From Glutamicibacter sp. JL.03c (GTDB taxonomy: Bacteria; Actinomycetota; Actinomycetes; Actinomycetales; Micrococcaceae): DNA of 64,000 nucleotides. The stretch is taken from contig NZ_CP107575.1 in the NCBI RefSeq assembly GCF_025854375.1, positions 1,240,001 through 1,304,000 of the forward strand, read 5' to 3'. Below are positions 35,901-43,664 of this stretch, one piece after another. The notes under the pieces were generated by a model, which did no database searches, was not told the origin of the DNA, and was given only the letters and a program-made list of their open reading frames with translations. A program made the position numbers and the translations under genes. Each line of letters begins with the position of its first letter. Positions within the stretch are counted from its first letter, which is position 1.

Positions 35901-36915
35901 GCTGCACCTTGGTGCGATGCGAGTAGCGCGAGATGCGGGCGGTGCCGGTGTCGATCACGTACTTGATGCCCGGCACGGTCAGCGAGGTTTCGGCCACGTT
36001 GGTGGCCAGGATGATGCGCGGCGCCCCGCCGGGGTGGAAGACCCGGTGCTGTTCGGCCAGCGAGAGCCGGGCGAACAGGGGCAGCACCTCATAGCGCGGC
36101 ATGCGCTGGTTCGAGGCGACCAGGGCGCGCAGGGCGTCGGCGGCGTCGCGGATTTCGCGTTCACCGGAGAAGAAGATCAGGATGTCGCCCGGCGCTTCGC
36201 GGCTCAGCTCCGTGACCGCGTCGGTGACCGCATCCAGCGGATCGCGCTCTTCTTCCAGCGAATTCTCTTCCTCGGCATCCAGCTCGGCTTCGGCTTGCAG
36301 CGGACGGTAGCGCAGTTCCACGGGGAAGGTGCGCCCGGAAACTTCGATAATCGGCGCTGGCTTCACCTCGCCGTCGGGCAGCGGGGAGCCGAAATGCGCG
36401 GCGAAGCGTTCGGGGTCGATAGTCGCCGAGGTGATGATGATCTTCAGCTCGGGGCGCTGGGGCATGATCTGCTTGAGGTATCCGAGCAGGAAGTCGATAT
36501 TCAGGCTGCGTTCGTGGGCCTCGTCGATGATGATCGCCGAATACTTCTTCAGCAAGCGGTCGCGCTGGATTTCGGCCAGCAGGATGCCGTCGGTCATGAC
36601 CTTCAGCTTGGTATTGCGGGAGACCTCGCCGGTGAAGCGCACATGGAAGCCCACCTCGTCGCCGATCTCGGTGCCCATTTCCTCGGCGATGCGTTCGGCC
36701 ACGGTGCGCGCGGCCAGGCGGCGGGGCTGGGTGTGGCCGATCATGCCCTTCTCGGCCAAGCCGAGCTCGATGAGCATTTTGGGCAGCTGGGTGGTTTTGC
36801 CCGAACCGGTTTCACCGGCAATGACTACCACTTGGTTTTCGCGCACTGCCGTGAGGATGTCCGCGCGACGGGCTGAGACCGGGAGGGCTTCGGGATACGT
36901 AATGCTAAGCGCCAT
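32992..36915 (-). CDS. hrpA: ATP-dependent RNA helicase HrpA
   Basis: A 1307-residue DEAH-box helicase. Motif I is GETGSGKTTQ (about 32-41), motif II DEAHERS, motif III SAT, and motif VI QRSGRCGR. The HA2/OB-fold region and the long DUF3418-type C-terminal extension of HrpA follow (from about 600 to the end). Length and domain order match HrpA rather than the shorter HrpB. It acts on structured RNA or ribosome collisions in other bacteria. Upstream is a 400-nt gene-free region. Confidence 0.95.
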   Translation of the reverse strand: MALSITYPEALPVSARRADILTAVRENQVVVIAGETGSGKTTQLPKMLIELGLAEKGMIGHTQPRRLAARTVAERIAEEMGTEIGDEVGFHVRFTGEVSRNTKLKVMTDGILLAEIQRDRLLKKYSAIIIDEAHERSLNIDFLLGYLKQIMPQRPELKIIITSATIDPERFAAHFGSPLPDGEVKPAPIIEVSGRTFPVELRYRPLQAEAELDAEEENSLEEERDPLDAVTDAVTELSREAPGDILIFFSGEREIRDAADALRALVASNQRMPRYEVLPLFARLSLAEQHRVFHPGGAPRIILATNVAETSLTVPGIKYVIDTGTARISRYSHRTKVQRLPIERVSQASANQRSGRCGRVSEGIAIRLYSQTDYEARPEFTDPEILRTNLASVILQMISMGVVSSAAEVAQFPFVQPPEAKAITDGVSLLRELGALGSSKAAKLTDIGRKLAQLPLDVRLGRMIVESAQRGVAKEVMVLAAGLSIQDPRERPSEETGQRDRAVELHQRFADEKSDFIALLNLWAYLQEKQKELSSSAFRRLCKSEFINYLRVREWQDLFTQLRQLAKPLGITVAAAPVDPAANEDAVHISLLAGLLGHIGLYDERKRDYLGARGTRFAIFPGSGLFKKSPTWVMSAELVETSRLWARVNAAISPEWVEEVAPHLLKRTHSEPHWSKRTGSVMGYEKVTLFGLPIIARRQFHYWRVDPQLARELFIRHALVEGDWRTHHKFFAKNRALLEEVEELETRMRRHDLRISDEELFAFYDARVGEQVYSERHFDRWWKKARATDPTLLDFDPDALLAEGGQLDESLFPTTWQLGSIHLPLSYEFNPAASEAEGDGVSLSVPVVFLNQLDPARFAWLIPGLRHELITALIRSMPKSIRKNFVPAPDVAAKALQMLTADFDSASDDLAESLALVLRRLRGMVVDPGVFDFAALPAHLRFGFTVTDASGKVLGQGDDLAALQHKFAAANRAALASGVNSPGAGKPATPGKAVPAAKARKKAEASGAWDQKALDSWPQLPASGETLGDALPAKVTTTVMGQQITAYPGLTGNGSTVDLTVFRNESERDAAHRSGVIRLLMLRLPPAAKFVISHLNNAEKLVFTQNPHGSIDKLIADCTLAAVDQLVPEQLPMNRAEFEALFETVRAEQIDTIFTITAIVATVFGASARINKDLKNTKSLAMFAAVTDIRSQLEQLIYPGFIAATGAANLMRLPRYVQGVEKRLEKLRGGAVTRDSQALVIIQKLEDEYDAALERVPAGARVPAALAQVKWMLEEMRISLFAQELGTAYSVSEKRIRKAMKDGLAQL

Positions 36916-37315
36916 GATGATCCCATTCTATTCGCGTCGCGCGAGTTCTCTGTGGCCGCCGGGCCGAGGCGGCGAATACCGGTGATTTCGCCGGCTGCGG
37001 CAGTTTCCGGGCCGAGTCAAATTTTCGCTGTGTCTCAGCAAGTGTCGACATCTTGGGGTGACAAAATACAAAACTTCCAGATTCTCGCCGTTGGCAGAGA
37101 ATTTGTGTCCATTGCTCCGTGGATCAACAGTAAATCGTCTGTGAAAGCGCCTTTCTTGTAAGCAAGGTGAGGTCTTTCACATGTAAGATCTAGGGTAATC
37201 ATCGACGTCAGGCCTGGATGGTTCCCTACGGCGGCCCACGTGTGGCGCTGCACTACCAGGCAACAGCGGAATCGATGGGAATCACTCGCATCAGGGAACT
37301 TTGAAAGGAACTTCA
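36916..37315 (+). other. 400-nt gene-free region and probable leader of the TrpXYZ-like ABC operon
   Basis: No coding frame is supported. Two inverted repeats stand out: ATTCTC/GAGAAT (37081-37102) and the nested hairpin at 37141-37180. TAAGAT at 37184-37189 is a possible -10. No known riboswitch class was recognised by eye. Confidence 0.45.
37141..37180 (+). promoter_or_regulatory. Nested hairpin upstream of the TrpXYZ-like ABC operon
   Basis: GTGAAAG (37141-37147) pairs with CTTTCAC (37174-37180); inside, CTTG/CAAG and CCT/AGG form a second stem around a TAAG loop. It could be a leader RNA element, an operator with dyad symmetry, or the terminator of an unseen upstream transcript. Confidence 0.35.
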
Positions 37316-38311
37316 ATGAAGAGCTTCACAGCTATGAAATTTGCAGCCGTGGCAGCTGCAAGCGCACTGGCATTAACCGCTTGCGGAAGCGGCGACGGAT
37401 CCGGCGGTTCGGCCGGCGGCGACGAGGCAGTCAAGATCGGCATCGCCCAGTACGTCTCGCACCCTTCGCTGGATGCAGTAGTTGAAGGCTTCAAGTCCGG
37501 CATGGAAAAGGCCGGGTACACCGGCGACAAGATTTCCTACGATGAGAACAACGCCGAAGCGGATCAGGCAACCAATACCTCGATCGCCGGCAAGCTGGCA
37601 GCTGACTCAGATATTGATCTGGTCCTGGCTGTGGCCACCCCGTCGGCCCAGGCCGCGGCCCAGAGCATCACCAACATCCCGGTACTCTTCTCCGCAGTCA
37701 CCGATCCGGTCAGCGCCAAGCTGGTCGCCTCCAATGAGGCACCGGGCGCCAATGTCAGCGGCACCTCGGACATGAACCCGGTGGACGAACAGCTGGCACT
37801 GCTCAAGGAGCTGAAGCCGGATGCCAAGAAGGTCGGCATCGTGTACTCCTCGGGCGAGGCCAACTCGGCCGTCCAGGTCGAAATGGCTGAAGCCGCAGCC
37901 AAGGATTTGGGCCTGACCATTGAAAAGGCCGCGATCTCTGCCTCCAGCGAAGTCCAGCAGGCTGCCGGTTCCCTGGACGTTGATGCATACTACGTGCCAA
38001 CCGACAATGCCGTGGTCTCCGCGCTGGAAGGCCTGCTGCAGACCGCGGACAAGAAGAAGGTTCCAGTCATCTCCGCCGACGGCGAATCGGTCAAGCGCGG
38101 CGCTACCGCAACCTACGGCATCAACTACGAGAAGCTTGGCGAGCAGACCGCGGCCATGGCTGTGAAGGTGCTCAAGGGCGAAGCCGAGCCAGCCAGCCTC
38201 CCGGTGGAAACCATCTCGCAGGTGGACCTGTACCTGAATGAGGACGCGGCCAAGAAGGCCGGAATCGAATTCACCGAGGACATGAAGTCCAAGGCCGTCG
38301 AGGTCTACTAA
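37316..38311 (+). CDS. ABC transporter substrate-binding lipoprotein (TrpX-like, COG2984 type)
   Basis: A 331-residue lipoprotein. The signal peptide ends in the lipobox LTAC, followed by a Gly/Ser-rich linker and a two-domain binding protein with KIGIAQYVSHPSLDAVVEGF and DAYYVPTDNAVVSALEG. This family (TrpX in streptococci) delivers aromatic amino acids or similar compounds to a TrpY/TrpZ transporter; the ligand here is not determinable. ATG 37316 is preferred, with AAAGGA 7 nt upstream. It is separated from the permease by an intercistronic hairpin. Confidence 0.85.
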   Translation: MKSFTAMKFAAVAAASALALTACGSGDGSGGSAGGDEAVKIGIAQYVSHPSLDAVVEGFKSGMEKAGYTGDKISYDENNAEADQATNTSIAGKLAADSDIDLVLAVATPSAQAAAQSITNIPVLFSAVTDPVSAKLVASNEAPGANVSGTSDMNPVDEQLALLKELKPDAKKVGIVYSSGEANSAVQVEMAEAAAKDLGLTIEKAAISASSEVQQAAGSLDVDAYYVPTDNAVVSALEGLLQTADKKKVPVISADGESVKRGATATYGINYEKLGEQTAAMAVKVLKGEAEPASLPVETISQVDLYLNEDAAKKAGIEFTEDMKSKAVEVY

Positions 38312-38332
38312 ACCCGCAAGAACCAGCGACAG

Positions 38333-38365
38333 AAGGCGAGGCGCATAACCTGATGCCTCGCCTTT
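38333..38365 (+). terminator. Intercistronic hairpin between binding protein and permease
   Basis: AAGGCGAGGC (38333-38342) pairs perfectly with GCCTCGCCTT (38355-38364) and is followed by T and CG. A partial terminator or 3'-end stabiliser here would raise the ratio of binding protein to membrane components, as is common in ABC operons. Confidence 0.7.
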
Positions 38366-38396
38366 CGTCGTGACTACACAACTCAAGGATCCACAC

Positions 38397-39314
38397 ATGA
38401 TCACAGCGGTTGAACTCGGCCTGATTTACGCCATTATGGCGCTCGGCGTGTATCTGACCTTCCGTATCCTGGACTTTCCCGACCTGACCGTTGACGGCAG
38501 CTTCACCACCGGTGCCGCGGTCGCGTCCGTGGGGATCGTCAGCGGGATGAACCCATGGCTGGCTACCGTGCTGGCCTTCTTCGCTGGCATGGTCGCCGGC
38601 ACGATCACCGGCCTGCTGCACACCAAGGGAAAGATCGATGGCCTGCTGGCCGGCATCTTGACCATGATCGCGTTGTATTCCATCAACCTGCGCATCATGG
38701 GCAAAGCCAATACGCCGCTGCTGGGCGAAGAGACGCTGATCAGCCCGCTGCGCGCGGCCGGCATTCTCGGCTCATGGTCCTCGATCGGCATCTTCTTCGT
38801 GATCTGCCTGATCTTCGTCGGCGCCATCGTATGGTTCCTGCACACTGAGCTGGGCATGGCCATGCGCGCTACCGGCGACAATCAGGAAATGATCCGCTCC
38901 TTCGGCGTGAGCACCGACAACCAGAAGATCCTGGGCCTGGCATTGTCCAACGGCCTGGTGGCGCTCTCCGGCGCCATCATCGCCCAATACCAGGGCTTCG
39001 CCGATGTGGGCATGGGCATCGGCCTGATCCTGATCGGCCTGGCTTCGGTGATCGTGGGACAGGCGATTTTCACCCAGCGCTACATCTGGCTGGCCGCCCT
39101 GGCAGTAGTTTTCGGCGCGGTGATCTACCGTTTGGTCATCCAGCTGGCGCTGTCGGTGGGACTGGAGGTCAACGACATGAAGCTGATTTCCGCGATCCTG
39201 GTCGTGGTGGCCTTGCTGCTGCCAAAGTGGAAGGGATTCCAGAAAATCGTGAAGACCTTCAAGCGCACCCCCTCCGCCGTGACCGCCAAGGAAGAGGTTG
39301 GCACCAATGCTTAG
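38397..39314 (+). CDS. ABC transporter permease (TrpY-like, branched-chain-permease fold)
   Basis: A 305-residue protein with eight to ten hydrophobic segments. Diagnostic pieces are LDFPDLTVDGSFTTGAAV near the N-terminus, ELGMAMRATGDNQEMIRSFGVSTDN (the cytoplasmic coupling loop) and GIGLILIGLASVIVGQA. The start is ATG 38397 with AAGGA 7 nt upstream; GTG 38370 would lie just after the hairpin. Its stop overlaps the ATPase start by 8 nt. Confidence 0.87.
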   Translation: MITAVELGLIYAIMALGVYLTFRILDFPDLTVDGSFTTGAAVASVGIVSGMNPWLATVLAFFAGMVAGTITGLLHTKGKIDGLLAGILTMIALYSINLRIMGKANTPLLGEETLISPLRAAGILGSWSSIGIFFVICLIFVGAIVWFLHTELGMAMRATGDNQEMIRSFGVSTDNQKILGLALSNGLVALSGAIIAQYQGFADVGMGIGLILIGLASVIVGQAIFTQRYIWLAALAVVFGAVIYRLVIQLALSVGLEVNDMKLISAILVVVALLLPKWKGFQKIVKTFKRTPSAVTAKEEVGTNA

Positions 39315-40098
39315 TATCAAGAACCTGTCGCGCACGTTCTTCCCGGGAACGGTCAACGAGCGCAAGGCACTGCGCAATATCAACCTGGAGCTGGGCGATG
39401 GCGAATTCGTCACCGTGATCGGGTCCAATGGCGCGGGCAAGTCCACGGTGCTGAATATGGTCGCGGGCAAGCTCCAGCCGGATACCGGCTCGGTGACGAT
39501 CGCAGGCAAGAATGTCACGAAGCTGGCGGACTACCGCCGCGCCAAATACATCGGCCGGGTATTCCAGGATCCGATGGCTGGCACCGCGCCGACCATGTCC
39601 ATCGAGGAGAATATGGCCCTGGCCTACGCTCGTGGGCGTTTCCGCGGACTGGGCCTGGGCGTGGGTTCCAAGCGCCGCGAGCTCTTTGTCGAAGAGCTCA
39701 AGAGCCTGGAACTGGGCCTGGAGAACCGCCTGAAGACCAAGGTCGGCCTGCTCTCGGGCGGCCAGCGCCAGGCGCTGAGCCTTTTGATGGCCACCTTCTC
39801 CAAGCCGAAGATCCTGCTGCTCGACGAGCACACCGCGGCACTGGATCCGCAGCGTGCTGCGCTGGTTTCCCGGTTGACCAAGGAGATCGTCGAACGCCAC
39901 CAGCTGACCACGCTGATGGTGACGCACAATATGGAGCAGGCCCTGCAATTGGGAACACGCCTGATCATGATGCACGATGGCGAAATCATCTTGGACTTGA
40001 ACCAGGAGCAGAAGTCCCAGATGACCGTGCAAGGTCTGCTCGACGAATTCGGGAAGATCAAGGGCGCGCAGCTTGATGACAAGACCATGCTGCAGTAA
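39307..40098 (+). CDS. ABC transporter ATPase (TrpZ-like)
   Basis: A 263-residue ATPase with Walker A GSNGAGKST, signature LSGGQRQALSLL and Walker B ILLLDEHTAALDP. The DEHT form of the Walker B extension, with His after Glu, is characteristic of this subfamily. ATG 39307 lies within the permease stop region; the earlier TTG is less likely. Followed by a strong terminator. Confidence 0.9.
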   Translation: MLSIKNLSRTFFPGTVNERKALRNINLELGDGEFVTVIGSNGAGKSTVLNMVAGKLQPDTGSVTIAGKNVTKLADYRRAKYIGRVFQDPMAGTAPTMSIEENMALAYARGRFRGLGLGVGSKRRELFVEELKSLELGLENRLKTKVGLLSGGQRQALSLLMATFSKPKILLLDEHTAALDPQRAALVSRLTKEIVERHQLTTLMVTHNMEQALQLGTRLIMMHDGEIILDLNQEQKSQMTVQGLLDEFGKIKGAQLDDKTMLQ

Positions 40099-40111
40099 TT
40101 GAATTGCCATT

Positions 40112-40148
40112 CGCGGGCCCCGGACCTATTTTCAGGTTCGGGCCCGCG
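40112..40148 (+). terminator. GC-rich terminator hairpin of the ABC operon
   Basis: CGCGGGCCC...ACCT (from 40112) pairs with AGGT...GGGCCCGCG (to 40147), with a TTTTC loop. No downstream T-tract is present, so it may need Rho or act as a 3'-end stabiliser. Confidence 0.7.
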
Positions 40149-40237
40149 GTGATTAAAGCGCAGGAGGTGTTGCGAACGCGCTGGCGGCTAGTTGGCTAAG
40201 ATGGCAATCGGCACTGGGCAGAGCCCGGTCCCGGCGA

Positions 40238-40728
40238 CTACAACTCAATGACGCACGAATGGCCCGTTGGCATGCCGGAGATGGTGAAATCCGCAGTCAT
40301 TGACTCTGCCTCGGATGGTGGGGCCGGGCAGTAGATCCACGTGGCATCCCAATCCGTGCCCGTGCCGCCAGTTCGCCCCCCCCAAGGCAGAAATAACTAG
40401 TCCCTGCGTCATCGGTAATGTTCGCCTTGATGGGTTCAAGAAATTCATTGCTGGGCATTCGCGGCTCAGGCTCTGCTTGGTTCGCAGCACGTTCTTGCGC
40501 TCTTGAACCCCATGATTCCAAGGCCTCATGGAACTTCGAGTCCAGCCGACGGGTTTCATCATTGGTGATACCCCTCAGATGGATTTCGAAACCAGCACTG
40601 CCGCCCGTGACATATCGAGAATGGGGGCGATCCGTTGTCAGGTTGAGGCCTGCAAAAAGACAATCCACCCCGCGGTATGTCGCGATGACTAGATCCAATG
40701 GCGCTGAAACAATACGTGGCATGGCCAT
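40238..40728 (-). pseudogene. Unrecognised protein gene disrupted by a one-base shift in a G8 tract
   Basis: From ATG 40728 the frame encodes a plausible globular protein (MAMPRIVSAPLDLVIATYRG ... DDAGTSYFCLGG) until a run of eight G on the minus strand (40376-40383), after which it becomes nonsense. In another frame downstream of the same run the sequence again looks like real protein (TGTDWDATWIYCPAPP ... MTADFTISGMPTG) and ends at TAG 40238. One extra G (G9) or two fewer would join both into a 163-residue protein. Options are a true frameshift, a phase-variable tract, or a base-calling error. Family and function not recognised. Confidence 0.62.
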
Positions 40729-40823
40729 AGCCTACATGGCGACGCAAAACCGGATGAGATAATCAGTAGTCGTTGGCAAGAAGAGAGCCGAGAGCTGTGG
40801 CCGGCAAGCGTACTTGCTGGCCT

Positions 40824-41996
40824 TCACTGAATGACGGCTTCTGGTTCTTTGCCAATGCCTCGCCACGCTAGTGCCACGCAGAGCGCGAAGACAGATGCGC
40901 CAGCAGCAATCGGCAACGTGAGATTGACACTGCCCAAGAGCCCTCCGGCTACGGATCCCAACGCGAGACCGGCTAATCCGAGGACCCGGCTAGCCGCGCT
41001 GACCCTGCCCATGAGTTGCTCGGGAACCAGCCGTTGGCGCAAGGAAAGCGAACAGACATTCCAGATCACAGCATGCATGATGTAGAACGCCAGCATGATG
41101 CCAGCCAGCAACGCTGTTGTGCTGATGGCAAGCATCCCTAGGCTCAGCGACCCCAGAGCAAGGCTTCCCAGTATTGAGCTGCGATATCCCAGAATGTGGC
41201 GAAACCTTGGCGTCATGGCGCTTCCGGCAAGACCGCCAATTGCTGAAAACGCGAGCAGAAGCCCGTACCTGGTGGAATCCAGGCCGAGCCATTCCTTGGC
41301 AAACAACACCAGAATTGAAAATGCCATCATGTACCTGATGCTGGCCAAGCCGCTGATCAATGCCAAAGCCGCGACCAATCGGTGCTTCATGAGCCAACGA
41401 ATTCCGTCGCCAGCCCCAACCTAGATGCGCGGGCGCTCGCCGGAGCCAACTGCCGGACGCGCGCTGCGAGGCATGGCCAGAGCGATTGCTCCGGCTACGG
41501 CCCAAAGTCCTCCCATCGCATATAAGGGGATGGCCGCGGCGAAGGCCAAGAGAAATCCTCCCAGGGGCGGGCCAGCGAATTCATCGGTGATCAGTTGCGT
41601 GGCAGTGATCTTGCTATTGGCTTGATCCAGCTTTTCAGGGCTCACCAGCTGTGGCAACAAAGCGATCGCCGCGGTGTCTGCTGTGCCTTCCAAGACGGCG
41701 ATGAATGCCATGGCCAGATAAAGCGCCCACAGATTCGGGCCGGAGAAAGCGAAGGACGACGCTAAGACCAGCAAGGCGATTCCGCGCAAGATATTTGCAT
41801 AGCTGAGCAAGGTGCGCCGATCGAATCGGTCGACCCACGCTCCAGAGGCCAAGGCGAGAAGCAATCGTACCGCGGCGTAGCAGAGCGACAAGCCGGCGAT
41901 CAGCCGGGGGTCCTGCGTCAAGGATGCGGCGATCAGCGGAACAGCTGCAAAGGCAACTCCATCGGCAAGGTTGGACAGCGAAGATGCTGTCCACAA
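40824..41996 (-). pseudogene. MFS transporter interrupted by a single in-frame TAG
   Basis: Two adjacent frames on the minus strand are halves of one major-facilitator protein. Residues from TTG 41996 (WTASSLSNLADGVAFAAVPL ... RFDRRTLLSYANILRG) run to TAG 41421. The same frame then continues without any shift as VGAGDGIRWLMKHRLVAAL through six more helices to 40824. The stop falls at the junction where such transporters have their central cytoplasmic loop. At the 5' end, transporter-like residues (TQRGFAVLWTA) extend upstream without a canonical start, directly behind the acetyltransferase stop. The substrate is unknown. Confidence 0.75.
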
Positions 41997-42059
41997 AACG
42001 GCGAATCCGCGTTGAGTAGCCGCGGTCCCAGCGTATCGGTACGGGGCGGCAGAAACTTT

Positions 42060-42548
42060 CTAATGCTTCGCCTTAGCCAGCAGGATTTCAGTTCGTCCCG
42101 AGGCTGCATCCGTGAGTTCTTCACCGGTAGGCCGCCAGCCGTTGGCCTGATACAGCTTGATTGCCCGCGAATTGTCGGTGATGGCCCAAAGGCGCACTTC
42201 GCGGAAACCGGCCGCCCGCGCAAAGTTCTCCACTTCGGCCATGAGTTCGCGTGCCACGCCCTGTCCCCAGAAATCAGGGGCAACGGCGACGTAGTAGATC
42301 TCCAGGTAGCCATCATGCGGTGAGCAGAGTGTGAATCCTGCTGGAACCCCGTCCTTGGATGCGAACACGAGCCTGGCATCGGGCAAGGCCAAGCGACGCT
42401 CGACTCCGGCCAGTGCTTGGCTGCCGTCAACAGGCCGGGGCATGTGATCGCGTTGGGCCGCAGCCTGCGCCCAGATTTTCGCAGCGTTCTGGACATGCTG
42501 CGGATCCTGTGGTGCTGCTTCAGCAACAGTTATCGAGGGGGTGTCCAT
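42060..42548 (-). CDS. GNAT-family N-acetyltransferase
   Basis: A 162-residue protein with the acetyl-CoA binding core VAPDFWGQGVARELMAEVENFA (Q/R-x-x-G-x-A pattern) and the C-terminal RLWAITDNSRAIKLYQANGWRPTGEE. ATG 42548 is chosen; the longer upstream frame overlaps the VIT1-like gene. Substrate unknown. Its stop is the same codon that closes the frame of the broken transporter on the upstream side, so the two genes may once have been cotranscribed. Confidence 0.85.
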   Translation of the reverse strand: MDTPSITVAEAAPQDPQHVQNAAKIWAQAAAQRDHMPRPVDGSQALAGVERRLALPDARLVFASKDGVPAGFTLCSPHDGYLEIYYVAVAPDFWGQGVARELMAEVENFARAAGFREVRLWAITDNSRAIKLYQANGWRPTGEELTDAASGRTEILLAKAKH

Positions 42549-42577
42549 TAATAGTTTCCCAGGCCGGAGCTCGTCGG

Positions 42578-43300
42578 CTAGATGATCCCGCTGGAGCCAA
42601 GCAGCGAGCCGGCGGCGAAGGTCGCGGCCAAGGCCAGGGCACCGCCGACGACCAGGCGAAGTGCCGCCACCCGTTTGGAGCTGCCTCCGATGTAGGCGCC
42701 CAGCGTCCCGGTAACCGCGAGGGCAACGAGTACCGCGGCAAAGGTCACGGGAATGCGGATCTGTTCCGGCGGCAGCAAGATGGCCAGCATGGGCAGGACG
42801 GCACCGATAATGAAGGACGCCGCCGATGCATAGGCGGCATGCCAAGGGTTGACGACTTCTTCCTCATCGATATTCAGTTCCGCGGATAAATGTGCTGCCA
42901 GCGCATCATGCTCCGTCAGCTCGGTGGCTACCTGCATCGCGGTGTGCTGGCTCAATCCCTTGGCCTCGTAGATCCCGGCAAGCTCAGCGAGCTCCGCGTC
43001 GGGATCGTCACGGAGCTCTTGGCGCTCCTTCTCAACCAGGGCTCGCTGCGAATCACGTTGACTGCTGACCGAAACATATTCGCCCAGGGCCATCGAGATG
43101 GCTCCGCCGATGACCGCGGCCATTCCGGCAGTGAAAATCGGGGCGGTGTGGTTGGTGACGCCGGCGACCCCAACAACCGTGGCGGCTACCGAGACGATGC
43201 CGTCATTCGCGCCGAGAACTCCAGCGCGGAGCCAGTTCAGGCGTTCGGCGAAGTTCTGATCATGGGGCTCATTGGGATGGGCCTGAGTTGAAACGGTCAT
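42578..43300 (-). CDS. VIT1/CCC1-family membrane protein (iron/manganese transport type)
   Basis: A 240-residue protein with the VIT1/CCC1 signatures WLRAGVLGANDGIVSVAATVVGVAG (helix 1), AAVIGGAISMALGEYVSVSSQ (helix 2), a charged cytoplasmic metal-binding loop (about 85-140, many Glu) and three C-terminal helices. Members export or sequester Fe2+ or Mn2+. The start codon is preceded by GGTGGTTATC-like sequence rather than a clear binding site. Confidence 0.88.
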   Translation of the reverse strand: MTVSTQAHPNEPHDQNFAERLNWLRAGVLGANDGIVSVAATVVGVAGVTNHTAPIFTAGMAAVIGGAISMALGEYVSVSSQRDSQRALVEKERQELRDDPDAELAELAGIYEAKGLSQHTAMQVATELTEHDALAAHLSAELNIDEEEVVNPWHAAYASAASFIIGAVLPMLAILLPPEQIRIPVTFAAVLVALAVTGTLGAYIGGSSKRVAALRLVVGGALALAATFAAGSLLGSSGII

Positions 43301-43384
43301 GCCACCAAGATAACCACCAGCTGGGCGAGAACCGCCAGTGTTCAGTTGATCTGCGGCGGAAGATCACACCGCCGGGGAAATAAG

Positions 43385-43419
43385 AAATTGCAGGTCCGGA
43401 TGATCCAGACCTGCAATTT
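43385..43419 (-). terminator. Terminator downstream of tRNA-Arg
   Basis: AAATTGCAGGTC and GACCTGCAATTT (43385-43396, 43408-43419) form a 12-bp perfect stem, followed on the minus strand by CTTATTT. Confidence 0.85.
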
Positions 43420-43421
43420 GC

Positions 43422-43497
43422 TGGTGCCCCTGAAAGGAATCGAACCTTCGACCTTCTGCTCCGGAGGCAGACGCTCTATCCACTGAGCTACAGAGGC
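43422..43497 (-). tRNA. tRNA-Arg, anticodon CCG
   Basis: 76 nt including an encoded CCA. The acceptor GCCTCTG pairs with CAGGGGC. The D-arm holds GTAGCTCAGTGGATAGAGC. The anticodon stem TCTGC/GCAGA encloses the loop CTCCGGA, giving anticodon CCG. The T-arm has GGTTCGATTCC. It reads CGG arginine codons and sits back-to-back with argS. Confidence 0.96.
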
Positions 43498-43652
43498 GCG
43501 TTGCTGGGCAACAGAAGAAATACTATCAGGTGGTGTGCTGATCTGCGCAATTCGAGCAACCGGACTGTGCCGTGTTGTAAAAGTCACCGAACCCGGCAAG
43601 TCTCACAGGCTTGGCGGAGTCATGAATGCTAATGAAGCGGTGCAATTACCGG

Positions 43653-43658
43653 TATTCT
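43653..43658 (+). promoter_or_regulatory. -10 element positioned for a leaderless argS transcript
   Basis: TATTCT is followed by 6 nt and then the argS start GTG 43665, so the first transcribed base would be the start codon. No Shine-Dalgarno sequence precedes the GTG, and no good -35 is visible. Confidence 0.45.
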
Positions 43659-43664
43659 TGAACG

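Noticed and set aside
35683-36876. A 397-codon rightward frame antisense to hrpA, and others at 33356-35043
   Set aside because: Codon-position bias of hrpA creates long open frames on the other strand; no motif or start signal.
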